Below, in pieces: positions 1-9,619 of a DNA stretch of 64,000 nt. The notes under the pieces are model-generated. The model had not been told where the DNA came from. It saw nothing but the letters and a program-made list of their open reading frames with translations, and ran no database searches. The stretch comes from Bacteriovoracaceae bacterium (lineage in GTDB: Bacteria; Bdellovibrionota; Bacteriovoracia; Bacteriovoracales; Bacteriovoracaceae), in contig JABGXW010000099.1 in the NCBI GenBank assembly GCA_018675575.1, positions 23,288 through 87,287 of the forward strand, given 5' to 3'. Both the position numbers and the translations under genes were made by a program. Positions within the stretch are counted from its first letter, which is position 1, and each line of letters starts with the position of its first letter.

Positions 1-516
1 GTTCACTTCTTTCTTTCCATATTCTCTGTACATTTCGGGATAGCGCAAATCAAAGCAAATACCTAACCCAATTTTTAAAGGCCCAGCTTCGATGATCTTA
101 GTTTCATCACCAGGGTTGTAAATATCTGCTTCATTAATAACTTTTTTTTCACCCTGTGAATTTGTGATATCACAAGAAAATAAATGAATCTTGTCATAGC
201 TTCCTAGATCTCTTCCATTAGGATCAAAGTTATAACACCTATTTCTTACCCCTCCGATACCATAGGCTGCGGATGTTCCACCTAAAATATAAAGTCCAAA
301 GTCAGTTGCAAGGGCTTCAATATTTTTAAAATGCTCATCCTTTCCATTGATTATGTAGGGGGATGGTTCAATTCCATTGCTTAAAGAATAAAAGCATTCT
401 GGCAGAAATATAGCTTCTACATTTTGCTCTTTTGCTTGAGCTAAATACATCCTCACTTTGTCTAGATTTAATTTATAATCGACGTCAGAGGTTAGCTGAA
501 TAATCCCTACTTTCAT
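1..516 (-). CDS. Carbon-nitrogen hydrolase (nitrilase superfamily), 3' part missing
   Basis: The first 172 codons are present and the reading frame is still open at the window edge. The nitrilase-family catalytic triad is complete: Glu40 in LPECF, Lys109 in YDKIHLF and Cys154 in GICFDLRYPE. The YDKIHLF and GICFDLRYPE blocks resemble the Nit1/Nit2 group (omega-amidase or deaminated-glutathione amidase), which hydrolyses amides of small cytosolic metabolites; the exact substrate cannot be read. The ATG follows the UDP-glucose dehydrogenase stop codon by one base, with only a weak ribosome site, so translation is probably coupled to that gene. No functional link with UDP-glucuronate synthesis is obvious. 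The family call is firm; the substrate is inference. Confidence 0.9.
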   Translation of the reverse strand, partial: MKVGIIQLTSDVDYKLNLDKVRMYLAQAKEQNVEAIFLPECFYSLSNGIEPSPYIINGKDEHFKNIEALATDFGLYILGGTSAAYGIGGVRNRCYNFDPNGRDLGSYDKIHLFSCDITNSQGEKKVINEADIYNPGDETKIIEAGPLKIGLGICFDLRYPEMYREYGKKEVN

Positions 517-517
517 A

Positions 518-1834
518 TTAAGTTCTTTTTCCTATTGCGAAATAGGTGAAACCTAAATCTTGCACCTTTTTAGTGTCGTATAAGTTTCGTCCATCAAATA
601 TTACATGCAGCTTTAAGCGCTGTTTAATCTCATCAAAATCGGGGAAACTAAACTCTCTCCACTCTGTCATGGTGATTAATCCTGCCGATTCATTGAGACA
701 ATCATATTTATTGTTAAATGCAATGACATTTCCTTTAGTATCAATATCTGTATCCATAATTGATTGAAAGTTTTCACTAGCGACAGGATCAAAATAATGA
801 ATTTTTGCACCTTCACGACATAGGGCACGGGCCATATAAATAGAAGCAGACTCCCTTACATCATCTGTATTAGCTTTAAAGGCAGTTCCCCAAAATGTGA
901 ATACTTTTCCACTCAACTCTCCATAATGAGCTTTCATTTTTTTAAGTATATAAGTTTTTTGCTCATCATTTACTTCTTCACAAGCTTCAATGATCCTAAG
1001 CCTCATATCATGTTCACTGGCGGTGTACATAAGAGCTTTCACGTCTTTTGGAAAACATGAACCTCCATATCCAGGACCAGGGTAAAGAAAATGTTTTCCT
1101 ATTCTTCTGTCACTTGAAATTCCCTGTCTCACCTCATTGATGTCAGCTCCAGTCTTGTCGCACAGCCTAGCAATTTCATTTATAAAAGAAATCTTGGTGG
1201 CCAAAAAGCAATTCGCTGCATACTTGGACATTTCAGCTGAAATATTAGACATCATATAAATTGGATTTCCTTGTCTAACCAAAGGAGCATAGAGATCACT
1301 CATGACCTCGGCGGCTTCATCAGATTGGTGACCAATAATAACTCTATCTGGTCTCATGAAATCTTCAACCGCAGATCCCTCTTTTAGAAATTCGGGATTA
1401 TTAACTAAATGAAACTTCTTTTTTGTTTTTGATTGAATAATTGCTCTAACTTTTACAGAGGTTCCAACTGGCACAGTAGACTTAATAACCACGATAGTAT
1501 TATCTTCCAAGTTTTCAGCGATTACTTCTGCTGCATTAAAAAGATAAGTTAAATCCGCCTGACCATTATCCTTAGAAGGAGTCCCTACTGCCAAAAAAAT
1601 TGCTTTAGCCTCTTTTAATGAATCATACTTTGTAGAAAAATGAATACGTTCTGCTTTAATATTTCTTTTTAAAAGCTCATTTAGACCAGGTTCATAAATG
1701 GGAGACTCTCCATTTTTTAAGATATCCACTTTATTCTGATCGATATCAATACAGGTTACTTCATGTCCAATTTCAGCAAAGCAAGTTCCACCCACTAATC
1801 CCACATATCCAGTGCCTATAACGCTTACTTTCAT
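518..1834 (-). CDS. ugd: UDP-glucose 6-dehydrogenase
   Basis: Oxidises UDP-glucose to UDP-glucuronate with two NAD+, supplying uronic acid for capsule, exopolysaccharide or LPS. All 438 residues of a normal-length enzyme are present. The N-terminal Rossmann motif is GTGYVGLVGG (residues 7-16) followed by acidic residues of the NAD-binding strand. NPEFLKEG lies at 146-153 and the catalytic cysteine is Cys260 in GYGGSCFPKD. The ATG is preceded by AAGGAAAG at good spacing. The next gene, a carbon-nitrogen hydrolase, begins one base after this stop. The enzyme is probably related to the envelope-sugar genes at 46-64 kb, but it is not adjacent to them. Confidence 0.96.
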   Translation of the reverse strand: MKVSVIGTGYVGLVGGTCFAEIGHEVTCIDIDQNKVDILKNGESPIYEPGLNELLKRNIKAERIHFSTKYDSLKEAKAIFLAVGTPSKDNGQADLTYLFNAAEVIAENLEDNTIVVIKSTVPVGTSVKVRAIIQSKTKKKFHLVNNPEFLKEGSAVEDFMRPDRVIIGHQSDEAAEVMSDLYAPLVRQGNPIYMMSNISAEMSKYAANCFLATKISFINEIARLCDKTGADINEVRQGISSDRRIGKHFLYPGPGYGGSCFPKDVKALMYTASEHDMRLRIIEACEEVNDEQKTYILKKMKAHYGELSGKVFTFWGTAFKANTDDVRESASIYMARALCREGAKIHYFDPVASENFQSIMDTDIDTKGNVIAFNNKYDCLNESAGLITMTEWREFSFPDFDEIKQRLKLHVIFDGRNLYDTKKVQDLGFTYFAIGKRT

Positions 1835-1946
1835 AAACTTTCCTTTTGATAATTATTTTCACACGATTAAGTAAGTGGTAAGATACAGCAAACTGAAGTA
1901 ATCTTAAAGTTTATCAAAACAAATAAAGTGAAATAATGGCGAGAAA

Positions 1947-2930
1947 ATGCTCAAAACAATATTAAAATTAGTTTTTGCAGGCGGAATCATTGTCTGGCTA
2001 CTACGATCTGGAAAACTAGACTTTAATCTTGTCTCTCAATCACTTGAATTAGGCTATTATTGGCTTGCTGCGCTATTTATAATTATTTGTAATGCCTGCC
2101 TCTCAGCGTCACGCTGGAAAGTTCTTCTCGAAATTAAAACGGGAGTTAAACTATCATACGTTAGATTCGTGAAAATGACTTGGATCGGACTCTTTTTTAA
2201 TTCATTCTTACCTGGAGCTGTCACTGGAGACTTTATCAAACTTCTCTACGCAAAAGACCTCGATAACAGGCTAACAAAAACATATCTGGTAACTTCCGTT
2301 CTCATGGATAGAATTCTTGGACTAATAGGATTATTATTTTTAGTAGGTTCTTTTAGCCTTTCTTATTACTCAGAAATCATAACAAAATCTCCTCAGATCT
2401 CTAAACTAATGAATATTAATCTTCTGCTCTTCCTCGGTGCCATTATTTTTTTAATAACGTTATTTCTTCCACAAAAAACTCAAGACTTGTTTTTAAATTT
2501 ATCTCTTAAAGTACCATTTATTGGTTCAAAGATTGAAATGACCTTAAAACAAGTTTGGCTCATAGGTAAAAATAAATTAGCCGTTTTAAAATGCTTAGGA
2601 ATCAGCCTCACTTGCCAATTTTTAAATGTTATTTGTTTCTATCTCTTAATTTATCAGTTCATTGGAAATGCTGTTCCTCTTGGACATGCTTTTACATTTA
2701 TTCCTCTTGGATTTGTGGTGGTCGCCATACCTATCTCTCCAGCAGGTCTTGGAGTAGGCCATGTGGCCTTTCAAACATTGTTTAGCTACTTTAGCGTTGA
2801 AGGCGGTGCCTCTTATTTTAATCTCTATTTCTTACTGATGATTTTTAATAACCTTTTTGGCGTTATCCCCTATCTTCTAAGCTCAAAAAAGCACTCCTTA
2901 ACCGAAGCTAGTCAATTCGGACAATCTTAA
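1947..2930 (+). CDS. YbhN/UPF0104-type polytopic membrane protein (flippase-like domain)
   Basis: A 327-residue integral membrane protein with about eight hydrophobic helices. It matches in general form the lysylphosphatidylglycerol-synthase transmembrane family (YbhN, AglD-like), including the segment FNSFLPGAVTGDFIKLLYA near residues 89-107 and an ISPAGLGVGH block near 267-276. Members have been proposed to take part in lipid or lipid-linked sugar translocation, but this protein lacks the catalytic aminoacyl-transfer domain of MprF. The in-frame TGA at 1929 means the start cannot lie far upstream; ATG 1947 follows a weak GAGAAA. It is divergent from ugd, with 112 bases between. The family is fairly sure, the transported molecule unknown. 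Confidence 0.8.
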   Translation: MLKTILKLVFAGGIIVWLLRSGKLDFNLVSQSLELGYYWLAALFIIICNACLSASRWKVLLEIKTGVKLSYVRFVKMTWIGLFFNSFLPGAVTGDFIKLLYAKDLDNRLTKTYLVTSVLMDRILGLIGLLFLVGSFSLSYYSEIITKSPQISKLMNINLLLFLGAIIFLITLFLPQKTQDLFLNLSLKVPFIGSKIEMTLKQVWLIGKNKLAVLKCLGISLTCQFLNVICFYLLIYQFIGNAVPLGHAFTFIPLGFVVVAIPISPAGLGVGHVAFQTLFSYFSVEGGASYFNLYFLLMIFNNLFGVIPYLLSSKKHSLTEASQFGQS

Positions 2931-3068
2931 TGATCAAAACTTAGTCAATTCAATTCATTATACATAATCACTATTATAACCTACTGATAGTTCTAGTCAT
3001 ATTTGGCCTCGATATTGTATATATCAAAGGTAAGATTACTAGATGTTAAATAGGTGCTAACTGTGCCC

Positions 3069-4061
3069 ATGTTGCTTGAAATACTTTGTTTTGGATTATT
3101 CAGTTTACTCTTTAGTTTTCAGGTCTCTGCCAATCAACTTACATCAGATCAATTGCGCACAATTCAATATGTTGTGGGAGATTTAATAGAAACAACCCAC
3201 CCAAGTCTAAATGTAAAAGATCTCCAAATAGAATATTATACAATTAAAAAAGATGATTATTATTTCGTCTCTAATTTTGGAGCGGGAAGAGTTTTATTGG
3301 GAAATAATCATTATAAGCTTGGAGTAAATCCTCTCGTTTTTAAAAATAATATTACAGCCGATGCATTAAAAGGAGTTTTAGCTCACGAGCTTAGACATAC
3401 AGAAGATTATATTTCGGGTTCAACTTTGGGAACCTTACTTCCGATTGGTTTGCAGATAATGGTCAAAGAATCTAGAATTCAATATGAGAGAAAAACCGAT
3501 CTTAAAGTCGTTTTAAAAGGACTATCAAAGGAACTCATTGCTTATAAAAAGTGGCAATATCCTTTGCTTGCCAAAAAGACTCTTGATATAAAAAAGCAGG
3601 AATACCTCACTCCAAAAGAAATCAACATGATCGTTGAAAATAAAGATGAATACCCTGAGATGATACAATCATGGTTTGATTATCAGATTCCTTTAAATTC
3701 AATAGATCTTTTATTCGATTTGAAAAAATATCGTAAGCAACTTAATCTATCCTACATAACAGCAAAAGTATCTCGAAGAACAAGGCATTCAATCTCTCGT
3801 GGATTAAAAAATAGAGAGTTGTCTATAAAAATCACAAGCCGCGATTTCAGCTATAAAAAATGCTTACTCGATGTTTATTTAAAAGGAAGAAAGAATCAGT
3901 ATTATTTTAATAATAAAAGAACGTATAAAATTAAATCTTTTAAGAACAACGAATCCATCAAAATCAATCTTAATGTTTTATCTAAGGTAGTCTCTGCTGA
4001 TTTTCGATTATATAATTGTAAAGATATGGAAGGCGATGGGATCTTCTTTGCAGCGGAATAA
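3069..4061 (+). CDS. Exported protein with HELRH zinc-peptidase-like motif
   Basis: An unrecognised secreted protein of about 330 residues. ATG 3069 gives a clean signal peptide ending in FSFQVSA; an in-frame GTG at 3054 is possible but would add five residues before it. The mature part contains LAHELRHTEDY (near residues 104-114), the HExxH zinc-binding pattern. About 30 residues later comes YERKTD, where Glu or Asp could be the third metal ligand, as in gluzincin-type peptidases. The C-terminal third is Lys/Arg-rich and predicted beta-rich, with two late cysteines. It converges on the glycosyltransferase at 4067 with five bases between. A peptidase role in the periplasm or outside the cell is inferred from the motif only. 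Confidence 0.7.
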   Translation: MLLEILCFGLFSLLFSFQVSANQLTSDQLRTIQYVVGDLIETTHPSLNVKDLQIEYYTIKKDDYYFVSNFGAGRVLLGNNHYKLGVNPLVFKNNITADALKGVLAHELRHTEDYISGSTLGTLLPIGLQIMVKESRIQYERKTDLKVVLKGLSKELIAYKKWQYPLLAKKTLDIKKQEYLTPKEINMIVENKDEYPEMIQSWFDYQIPLNSIDLLFDLKKYRKQLNLSYITAKVSRRTRHSISRGLKNRELSIKITSRDFSYKKCLLDVYLKGRKNQYYFNNKRTYKIKSFKNNESIKINLNVLSKVVSADFRLYNCKDMEGDGIFFAAE

Positions 4062-4066
4062 TGTAT

Positions 4067-5104
4067 TTACCCCTTTAAACCAATCAATCTCTCTGATAAC
4101 TTCATCGTTAACAAAAATTCAGGAGACCAGTCCCTCGCTATTTTTGATTTCATTCTTACAGGTACATCTGAACGATGAATAAGTTTATCCATGAGTTTAG
4201 GCTCAAGTATGACAGTTTTTTGCCTTTCACTTTTTGGTACTTCTTTGATGGAGCGACACCAAACAATTTCGTCGGAATTTATTCGATTAATAAATTCCGG
4301 ATCAAAGTTTTTTTCTTCACCAACAATATGAACCTTAGCAACAGCAGATAATGTCCAAGGATCTTGAAATCTCATGATTCTTTCTTTCATTATTTCAGGA
4401 TGTTTTCCAAAGTAGAGAAGTGTCTCTGTAGCATTATCATATCTTTTCTCACGTCTTTTATATTTCGCAAGTTTATCATCTTGATGATAAAGCAGCATTA
4501 TATCTGCCTTTTTCTTTTTATATTTATTCTCTTCTCTGACATGCCCATAATGATATACGCGTGCTTCGGAATGATAGACTTTTTCACCATTTCTAAATCC
4601 TTGAGCATCTCCCCAGGATTCATTTCGAGAATTTAACTTTACTGCTCGAATCTCTTGTGGATACCACTTTTTATTAATAGCAACATGATGATGATCCATC
4701 CAAAAGTGAAGATATCTAAAGGTCATTGAGTCACAACCTGAATCTTCTGCTTTTCTTAAATCTTCCAAAATCAAATCATAGTCTTCTTCGTGTAAAACTT
4801 CATCACATTGTAAATAGATTCCCCAAGATTCTGGCTCGTCTTTATAATCGGCCCTTAACGCTTCTAATGCAATATTTGTTTGTTGAGAGAGAATCAGCGC
4901 TCCCTCTCGAAGTTCTTCATTCCAAACAGTATCGATGATGACTATTTTTTCTAATTCTTTTACTGCCTCTTCGGTGCCATCTTCAGATTTTCCGACGGCC
5001 ACATAGATTGATTTACAGATAGGCTTAAGAGATCCCAAACATTCTCGAAAAGAATAATCGTATTTAATACCATTTCTAAGTAATGTAAAACCAAATACAT
5101 TCAT
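4067..5104 (-). CDS. GT2-like glycosyltransferase (atypical nucleotide-binding motif)
   Basis: A 345-residue soluble protein resembling GT-A fold family 2 glycosyltransferases. The first strand and loop (FGFTLLRNG, residues 4-12) and a mid-domain YLQCDEVLHEED (residues 98-109) sit where these enzymes carry the nucleotide-sugar and metal site, although the usual DxD reads CDE here. The sequence later holds several Trp, His and Tyr-rich stretches of unknown role. It is the last gene of a tight minus-strand run after lepA: its ATG follows the stop of the 5107-5760 gene by two bases. Donor and acceptor are unknown. It could instead be a sugar-binding relative without transferase activity. Confidence 0.65.
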   Translation of the reverse strand: MNVFGFTLLRNGIKYDYSFRECLGSLKPICKSIYVAVGKSEDGTEEAVKELEKIVIIDTVWNEELREGALILSQQTNIALEALRADYKDEPESWGIYLQCDEVLHEEDYDLILEDLRKAEDSGCDSMTFRYLHFWMDHHHVAINKKWYPQEIRAVKLNSRNESWGDAQGFRNGEKVYHSEARVYHYGHVREENKYKKKKADIMLLYHQDDKLAKYKRREKRYDNATETLLYFGKHPEIMKERIMRFQDPWTLSAVAKVHIVGEEKNFDPEFINRINSDEIVWCRSIKEVPKSERQKTVILEPKLMDKLIHRSDVPVRMKSKIARDWSPEFLLTMKLSERLIGLKG

Positions 5105-5106
5105 GA

Positions 5107-5760
5107 CTAAAACTGGAAGATATTGTTAATATCAATATGACTATATCGAAGCCATTTATTTTTACAGGCCTCAATATTTAACAGGAATTTATTGTCTTCA
5201 AAATGGTCTTCCATCCGACGAACTTTTTTAGATTCTTTTCTGAGAATTGATTTAATATCTTTTGGAAGGACACAGATTCCATCGAGCAAGTAATGAGTGT
5301 CATCCACCGTAAGTATTCTTCCTAAGAAAAGATCGTCTTTAATAAGTGGTAACTTATTTTTTTCTTCTATGTTCTTGGGTAAAATATATTTACGATTGAA
5401 GTGAATATCTTTTAATACATCTCGTCCACTAAAGTTTAGTCCTGTATATTCGAAAAGAGAAAACTTTACATTTAGTAAAGACTCCCTAAAATTATCAGGG
5501 ATATCATATTTCTTGATAAAATCTTTTATGATTGTTCGTGTACCGGATTTAGAGACAAATTGTAAAAGATACCAGTCATTAAAAGAAGTCATTCGAGATT
5601 CAAAATCATCATCGTCTTCATTGGCCTGACCTGTGATTGAAAAATATTCTTTCTTAGCTTCAAGCAAAGTTATAACGTGATCTCCACTTGAGTACTCTAC
5701 CAATGCATGATCAAGATATTGGTTTAAGTTTTTATAAATTTCAATTGCATCATCTGTCAT
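5107..5760 (-). CDS. Hypothetical cytosolic protein between lepA and a glycosyltransferase
   Basis: I do not recognise this 217-residue protein. It has no signal peptide or membrane segment. It starts with a predicted helical region, contains an acidic EDDDDFE patch near residues 47-53 and is otherwise rich in Lys, Asp, Phe and Ile. The start ATG lies three bases after the lepA stop, and the next gene starts two bases after its own stop, so the three genes are almost certainly one transcript with coupled translation. Nothing in the sequence gives a catalytic motif. Confidence 0.7.
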   Translation of the reverse strand: MTDDAIEIYKNLNQYLDHALVEYSSGDHVITLLEAKKEYFSITGQANEDDDDFESRMTSFNDWYLLQFVSKSGTRTIIKDFIKKYDIPDNFRESLLNVKFSLFEYTGLNFSGRDVLKDIHFNRKYILPKNIEEKNKLPLIKDDLFLGRILTVDDTHYLLDGICVLPKDIKSILRKESKKVRRMEDHFEDNKFLLNIEACKNKWLRYSHIDINNIFQF

Positions 5761-5763
5761 TTT

Positions 5764-7566
5764 TCAATCATCAACTTTGAGCACTGCTAAAAATGCCTCT
5801 TGTGGGACCTCTACTGATCCTACCATTTTCATTCGTTTTTTTCCTGCTTTTTGTTTTTCTAATAATTTTCTTTTCCTTGAAATATCACCACCATAACACT
5901 TCGCAAGAACATTTTTCCTAAGCGCCTTTATAGTTTCTCTAGATAAAATTTTAGCACCAATTGCTGCCTGAATTGCAATATCAAATTGCTGCCTATCGAT
6001 AATTTTTCTCAATTTTTCTGTTAATCCACGTCCTTTGTAGAAAGAGTTCGATCTGTGACAAATGATTGACAGCGCGTCAACAGCGTCACCATTTAAAAGA
6101 ATGTCGACCTTTACGAGATCAGATACTTTATAGCCTTTAAATTCATAATCCATGGATGCATAGCCACGGCTCATTCCTTTTAATTTGTCATAAAAATCAA
6201 AAACCATTTCACTCAAGGGTAATGTGTATTTTACCTGAACTCTATCCTCAGTTATATAATGGATTTCATCTTGGATTCCACGTCGCTCCTCGCAAAGCGT
6301 AATAATTTTTCCTACATGGCCATTCGGTGTATGGATTGAAACAGAGACCATGGGTTCCAGTATACTTTCAAAGTTCCCGGCCTCTGGCATTTCAGAAGGA
6401 TTTTCTACTTCAATTTCTATCCCATCTAAAAGTATCACTTTATATTTAACAGAAGGAGCTGTTGAAATGAGGTTTAGTTGAAATTCTCTTTCAAGCCTTT
6501 CTTGGAGAATGTCCATATGAAGTAAACCTAAAAATCCACAACGATATCCAAAGCCCAGGGCTTGCGATGTTTCAGCTTCGTATGTAAATGAAGAATCATT
6601 TAATGCTAATTTTTCTAAACTGTCTTTGAGTGTTTCATAGTCATTTGATTCCACAGGAAATATTCCACAGAAAACCATTGGTTTTACTTCTTCATATCCT
6701 TCAAGAGCAGGAGTATCTCTTGCTTTATCAGCTACAAGAGTATCTCCTACACTTACATCCCTAATGGTTTTAATTCCAGAGATAATCATTCCAACATCAC
6801 CAGCAGTAAGTTCATTTTGGTCAGTAAAAAAAGGTGAATTCACTCCCATTTTTAATACTTCATAACTTCCACCAGACTCTTTCAAATAAAACTTTTCTCG
6901 CTTTTTTAAAGTTCCTTCCATCACTCTTACTAGAATAACAACTCCCTGATAGGGATCAAACCAAGAATCAAAAATTAAGGCCTGAAGAGGATTGTCTGAC
7001 TTTCCCGTTGGCATCGGAACTCTTTCAATAATAGTTTCTAATAAGTTCTCGATGCCAATTCCTGATTTCGCAGAAACCTCATCTGCCATAGTAGCGTCTA
7101 TCCCAATGACATCTTCAATCTCTTGTTTAACTTTATCAACATCAGCGTGGGGAAGGTCAATTTTATTTAAGACAGGAATAATTTCTAAATCATTTGCCAA
7201 TGCCATATAAACATTGGCCAATGTTTGAGCCTCTACTCCCTGCGAAGCATCAACCACCAAAAGAGCAGCGTCGCACGATGCTAAAGACCGGCTTACCTCA
7301 TAAGAGAAGTCTACATGTCCAGGAGTATCAATTAAATTTAATTGATACGTATTTCCGTCTTTGGCCAAATAAGTAAGACGGACGGTTTGGGCCTTAATGG
7401 TAATCCCACGTTCTTTCTCAATATCCATATTATCTAAGAGACGATCTCTCATTTCTCTATTAGTAACCGTTTTTGTTTCTTCTATGAGACGATCTGCAAG
7501 TGTCGACTTACCATGATCAATATGAGCTATAATAGAAAAATTTCGTATAAATCTTTGATCTCTCAT
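5764..7566 (-). CDS. lepA: Elongation factor 4 (LepA) translational GTPase
   Basis: Ribosome-bound GTPase that can move tRNAs backward on stalled ribosomes. The G1 loop AHIDHGKST is at residues 14-22, G3 is DTPGH and G4 is NKID, followed by EF-G-like domains and the LepA-specific C-terminal region ending KVDD. Length is about 600 residues, as usual. ATG 7566 ([10 protein letters not shown]) matches family starts better than an in-frame TTG nine bases upstream. It is the first gene of a three-gene unit with the hypothetical protein and the GT2-like gene downstream, an unusual pairing of a translation factor with a sugar-transfer gene. Confidence 0.97.
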   Translation of the reverse strand: MRDQRFIRNFSIIAHIDHGKSTLADRLIEETKTVTNREMRDRLLDNMDIEKERGITIKAQTVRLTYLAKDGNTYQLNLIDTPGHVDFSYEVSRSLASCDAALLVVDASQGVEAQTLANVYMALANDLEIIPVLNKIDLPHADVDKVKQEIEDVIGIDATMADEVSAKSGIGIENLLETIIERVPMPTGKSDNPLQALIFDSWFDPYQGVVILVRVMEGTLKKREKFYLKESGGSYEVLKMGVNSPFFTDQNELTAGDVGMIISGIKTIRDVSVGDTLVADKARDTPALEGYEEVKPMVFCGIFPVESNDYETLKDSLEKLALNDSSFTYEAETSQALGFGYRCGFLGLLHMDILQERLEREFQLNLISTAPSVKYKVILLDGIEIEVENPSEMPEAGNFESILEPMVSVSIHTPNGHVGKIITLCEERRGIQDEIHYITEDRVQVKYTLPLSEMVFDFYDKLKGMSRGYASMDYEFKGYKVSDLVKVDILLNGDAVDALSIICHRSNSFYKGRGLTEKLRKIIDRQQFDIAIQAAIGAKILSRETIKALRKNVLAKCYGGDISRKRKLLEKQKAGKKRMKMVGSVEVPQEAFLAVLKVDD

Positions 7567-7605
7567 TAGAACCAATTTCTAAGATTATGGACTCAGGGAG
7601 TCAGT

Positions 7606-8853
7606 TTATGTAAAAACTTGTTCTGACAATACCATAAGGTAGTAATCAAGTGAACTGTCTTTTCCCCTGATAGGAATGATTGTGGCATAGCCCTTAAAAG
7701 CAACCTCGTCCGCCTCACCGAAGACTTCAGGCCCATTGGTTTCGGTAGTTTTTATATGTTCTGACAATTCAACTTTTTTCTCTTTCTTTTCTTCAGTTTC
7801 ATCAACAGATTCTGTTTTTTTAAGTGGAATCAAGACTTCTGCATTATCAATCTTTGATCTTCTTTTAATCGCAAGTTCATAATTTTCAATAATACTTTTT
7901 GGAATAACGGTCTCGTTCATGTCTTTTCCTAGAATTTCTTCAGATTGAACCTGTAGAATATCGTAGAGCCTATTATTAATGTAAATTAGTTTACTTTCTG
8001 CATTCGCTACTAAAATGGGCTTTTTAATAAGATTAGCTAATGCATCGAATTTCCGAATTTCTACATGAATTCTGTCGGCCCTTTTTTCTTCAAAAACTTT
8101 AAAACTATGAATCATTTTATTCATCTCATGGGCAATCTCACCAATTTCATCGTCTTGGGAATAATAAATAGATACGTCAAAATTGCAATCTTGCAATTCA
8201 CGAATGGCATCTTTAATTTTTTTAAATGGCAGAGCTATTTTTCCTGGAATTACTAACCCCAATATTATTGTTCCGAGGAATCCAATAATGAGAGTGATCA
8301 TCATATTTCGTTTGGTTTCTTTTATGAGAGATTTAATTTTCTTATCACGCTCTTCAGTTTGAAAATAGTGTAAATCTTGAAATTCTGTAAAAGAGTCTAG
8401 GATTTTATCTGCTAATTCTTCAATTGATTGAACACCCACTGAGTCCCTTCTAAACAAAGAAGCTTTCGAGAGAATAACTTTCAAGGAATCCACATATGAT
8501 AACATTTGCGCAATTATCTTTTTAACATCTACTTCTGTATAAAGAGAATCGAGACTTTGTAGTTCCGAAGTAAATGAGTCACATAAGTTAGTAATCTTTT
8601 CAACTCGCTGCTTATATATTTTATCTCCACGAGATTTATCCGTTAAAATCTTTCTTTGATGTTTAAGTAAAGACACTGCAGTAATTCGAATCGAATCTGT
8701 CAGGAGTGAAACTTTATTCGATTTCACTGTTATTTTTTCAATTTCTTTATTCAGTGAATTTAAATGATGAAAAACAGTGAAGGAAAGCACTAACACCACA
8801 AAATTTGCGATAATAAAACTCGATGCTACTCTATTTCTAAGAGATAAATTCAA
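7606..8853 (-). CDS. HAMP-PAS membrane sensor protein without visible output domain
   Basis: A 415-residue membrane receptor. TM1 lies near residues 11-29 and TM2 near 184-203. Between them is an extracytoplasmic helical domain of about 150 residues. A HAMP linker follows (about 204-256, containing DDEIGEIAHEMNKM), then a PAS domain (about 270-340, with NAESKLIYINNRLYDIL). A charged segment (EKKEKKVEL) precedes a second predicted beta-rich region. No histidine-kinase, GGDEF, EAL or methyl-accepting domain can be seen. Translation probably starts at a TTG preceded by AAGG eight bases upstream. It lies 21 bases downstream of ktrA in the same direction, so a regulatory role for potassium uptake is possible but unproven. 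Confidence 0.78.
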   Translation of the reverse strand: MNLSLRNRVASSFIIANFVVLVLSFTVFHHLNSLNKEIEKITVKSNKVSLLTDSIRITAVSLLKHQRKILTDKSRGDKIYKQRVEKITNLCDSFTSELQSLDSLYTEVDVKKIIAQMLSYVDSLKVILSKASLFRRDSVGVQSIEELADKILDSFTEFQDLHYFQTEERDKKIKSLIKETKRNMMITLIIGFLGTIILGLVIPGKIALPFKKIKDAIRELQDCNFDVSIYYSQDDEIGEIAHEMNKMIHSFKVFEEKRADRIHVEIRKFDALANLIKKPILVANAESKLIYINNRLYDILQVQSEEILGKDMNETVIPKSIIENYELAIKRRSKIDNAEVLIPLKKTESVDETEEKKEKKVELSEHIKTTETNGPEVFGEADEVAFKGYATIIPIRGKDSSLDYYLMVLSEQVFT

Positions 8854-8874
8854 TACTTAAACCTTATTGTCTCG

Positions 8875-9570
8875 TTATTTTTCAGTTAATTCTGAAAACA
8901 ATCGATTAAAATTCTTTTCACTTCCTACAAGAACCACAATATCATCGGATTCAATAATATCCATTGGCATAGGGCAGTCATTTATTTCTACCTTAAATGC
9001 CGATTTCCCTTCTTCGGTAATGTAAGCGATTCTTTTTTGAAGGGCCACAATGTTTAATGAATAATTTTGCCTAATTTTACTTTCGACCAAGGTTTTACCT
9101 TCAAATCTTTTCCCGAGCTTTAGTTCTACAATAGAATAGCCTGCTGCAAAATTATATCTTTGCAGAACATGTGGTGCGATAATTTTCGATGCAATTATTT
9201 CACCCATCTCTTCTTCAACTTTAATAATTTCAGAGGCACCTATTTCATGTAATACATGTTCATGGAGCGCCGAGGTTGCTCTTGCAATCACACGTCCCAC
9301 ACCAAGCTTTCGGAGCATGGCAACTGCCATAACTGACATTTCAATATGGTCTCCGATAGCAACAATGGCAGTATCTACATCAGAGATATTTTGAGAGCGC
9401 AAAGATCTTTCATCAGTTACATCTAAAACAACGGCATGAGTGACACGTTCTTTTATTTTATTAACTAAGTCTTGGTCTTTATCTATGGCAATAACTTCTG
9501 CGCCTTTGTCAAAAAGTCGCATCGCCGTTTTTGCTCCAAATGTTCCAAGCCCGATAACGGCCACAATCAT
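8875..9570 (-). CDS. ktrA: Potassium uptake regulatory subunit, KtrA/TrkA type
   Basis: Peripheral membrane RCK protein that gates the KtrB channel in response to nucleotide. The N-terminal Rossmann domain has GLGTFG (residues 7-12) and ends its second strand with IDKD, favouring NAD(H) or adenine-nucleotide binding. A TrkA-C (RCK-C) domain fills roughly residues 145-228. Length (231) fits single-RCK KtrA rather than the double-RCK TrkA. GGGG precedes the ATG at good spacing. It sits directly downstream of the channel gene (49-base gap) and upstream of the HAMP-PAS gene. Confidence 0.93.
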   Translation of the reverse strand: MIVAVIGLGTFGAKTAMRLFDKGAEVIAIDKDQDLVNKIKERVTHAVVLDVTDERSLRSQNISDVDTAIVAIGDHIEMSVMAVAMLRKLGVGRVIARATSALHEHVLHEIGASEIIKVEEEMGEIIASKIIAPHVLQRYNFAAGYSIVELKLGKRFEGKTLVESKIRQNYSLNIVALQKRIAYITEEGKSAFKVEINDCPMPMDIIESDDIVVLVGSEKNFNRLFSELTEK

Positions 9571-9619
9571 AGATTACCCCAGGTTAAAATCACTTTAAGT
9601 AATTGGTATTATTATCATA

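Noticed and set aside
7584..7599. GACTC/GAGTC inverted repeat between the HAMP-PAS gene and lepA
   Set aside because: Five base pairs, no T tract, no conservation evidence.
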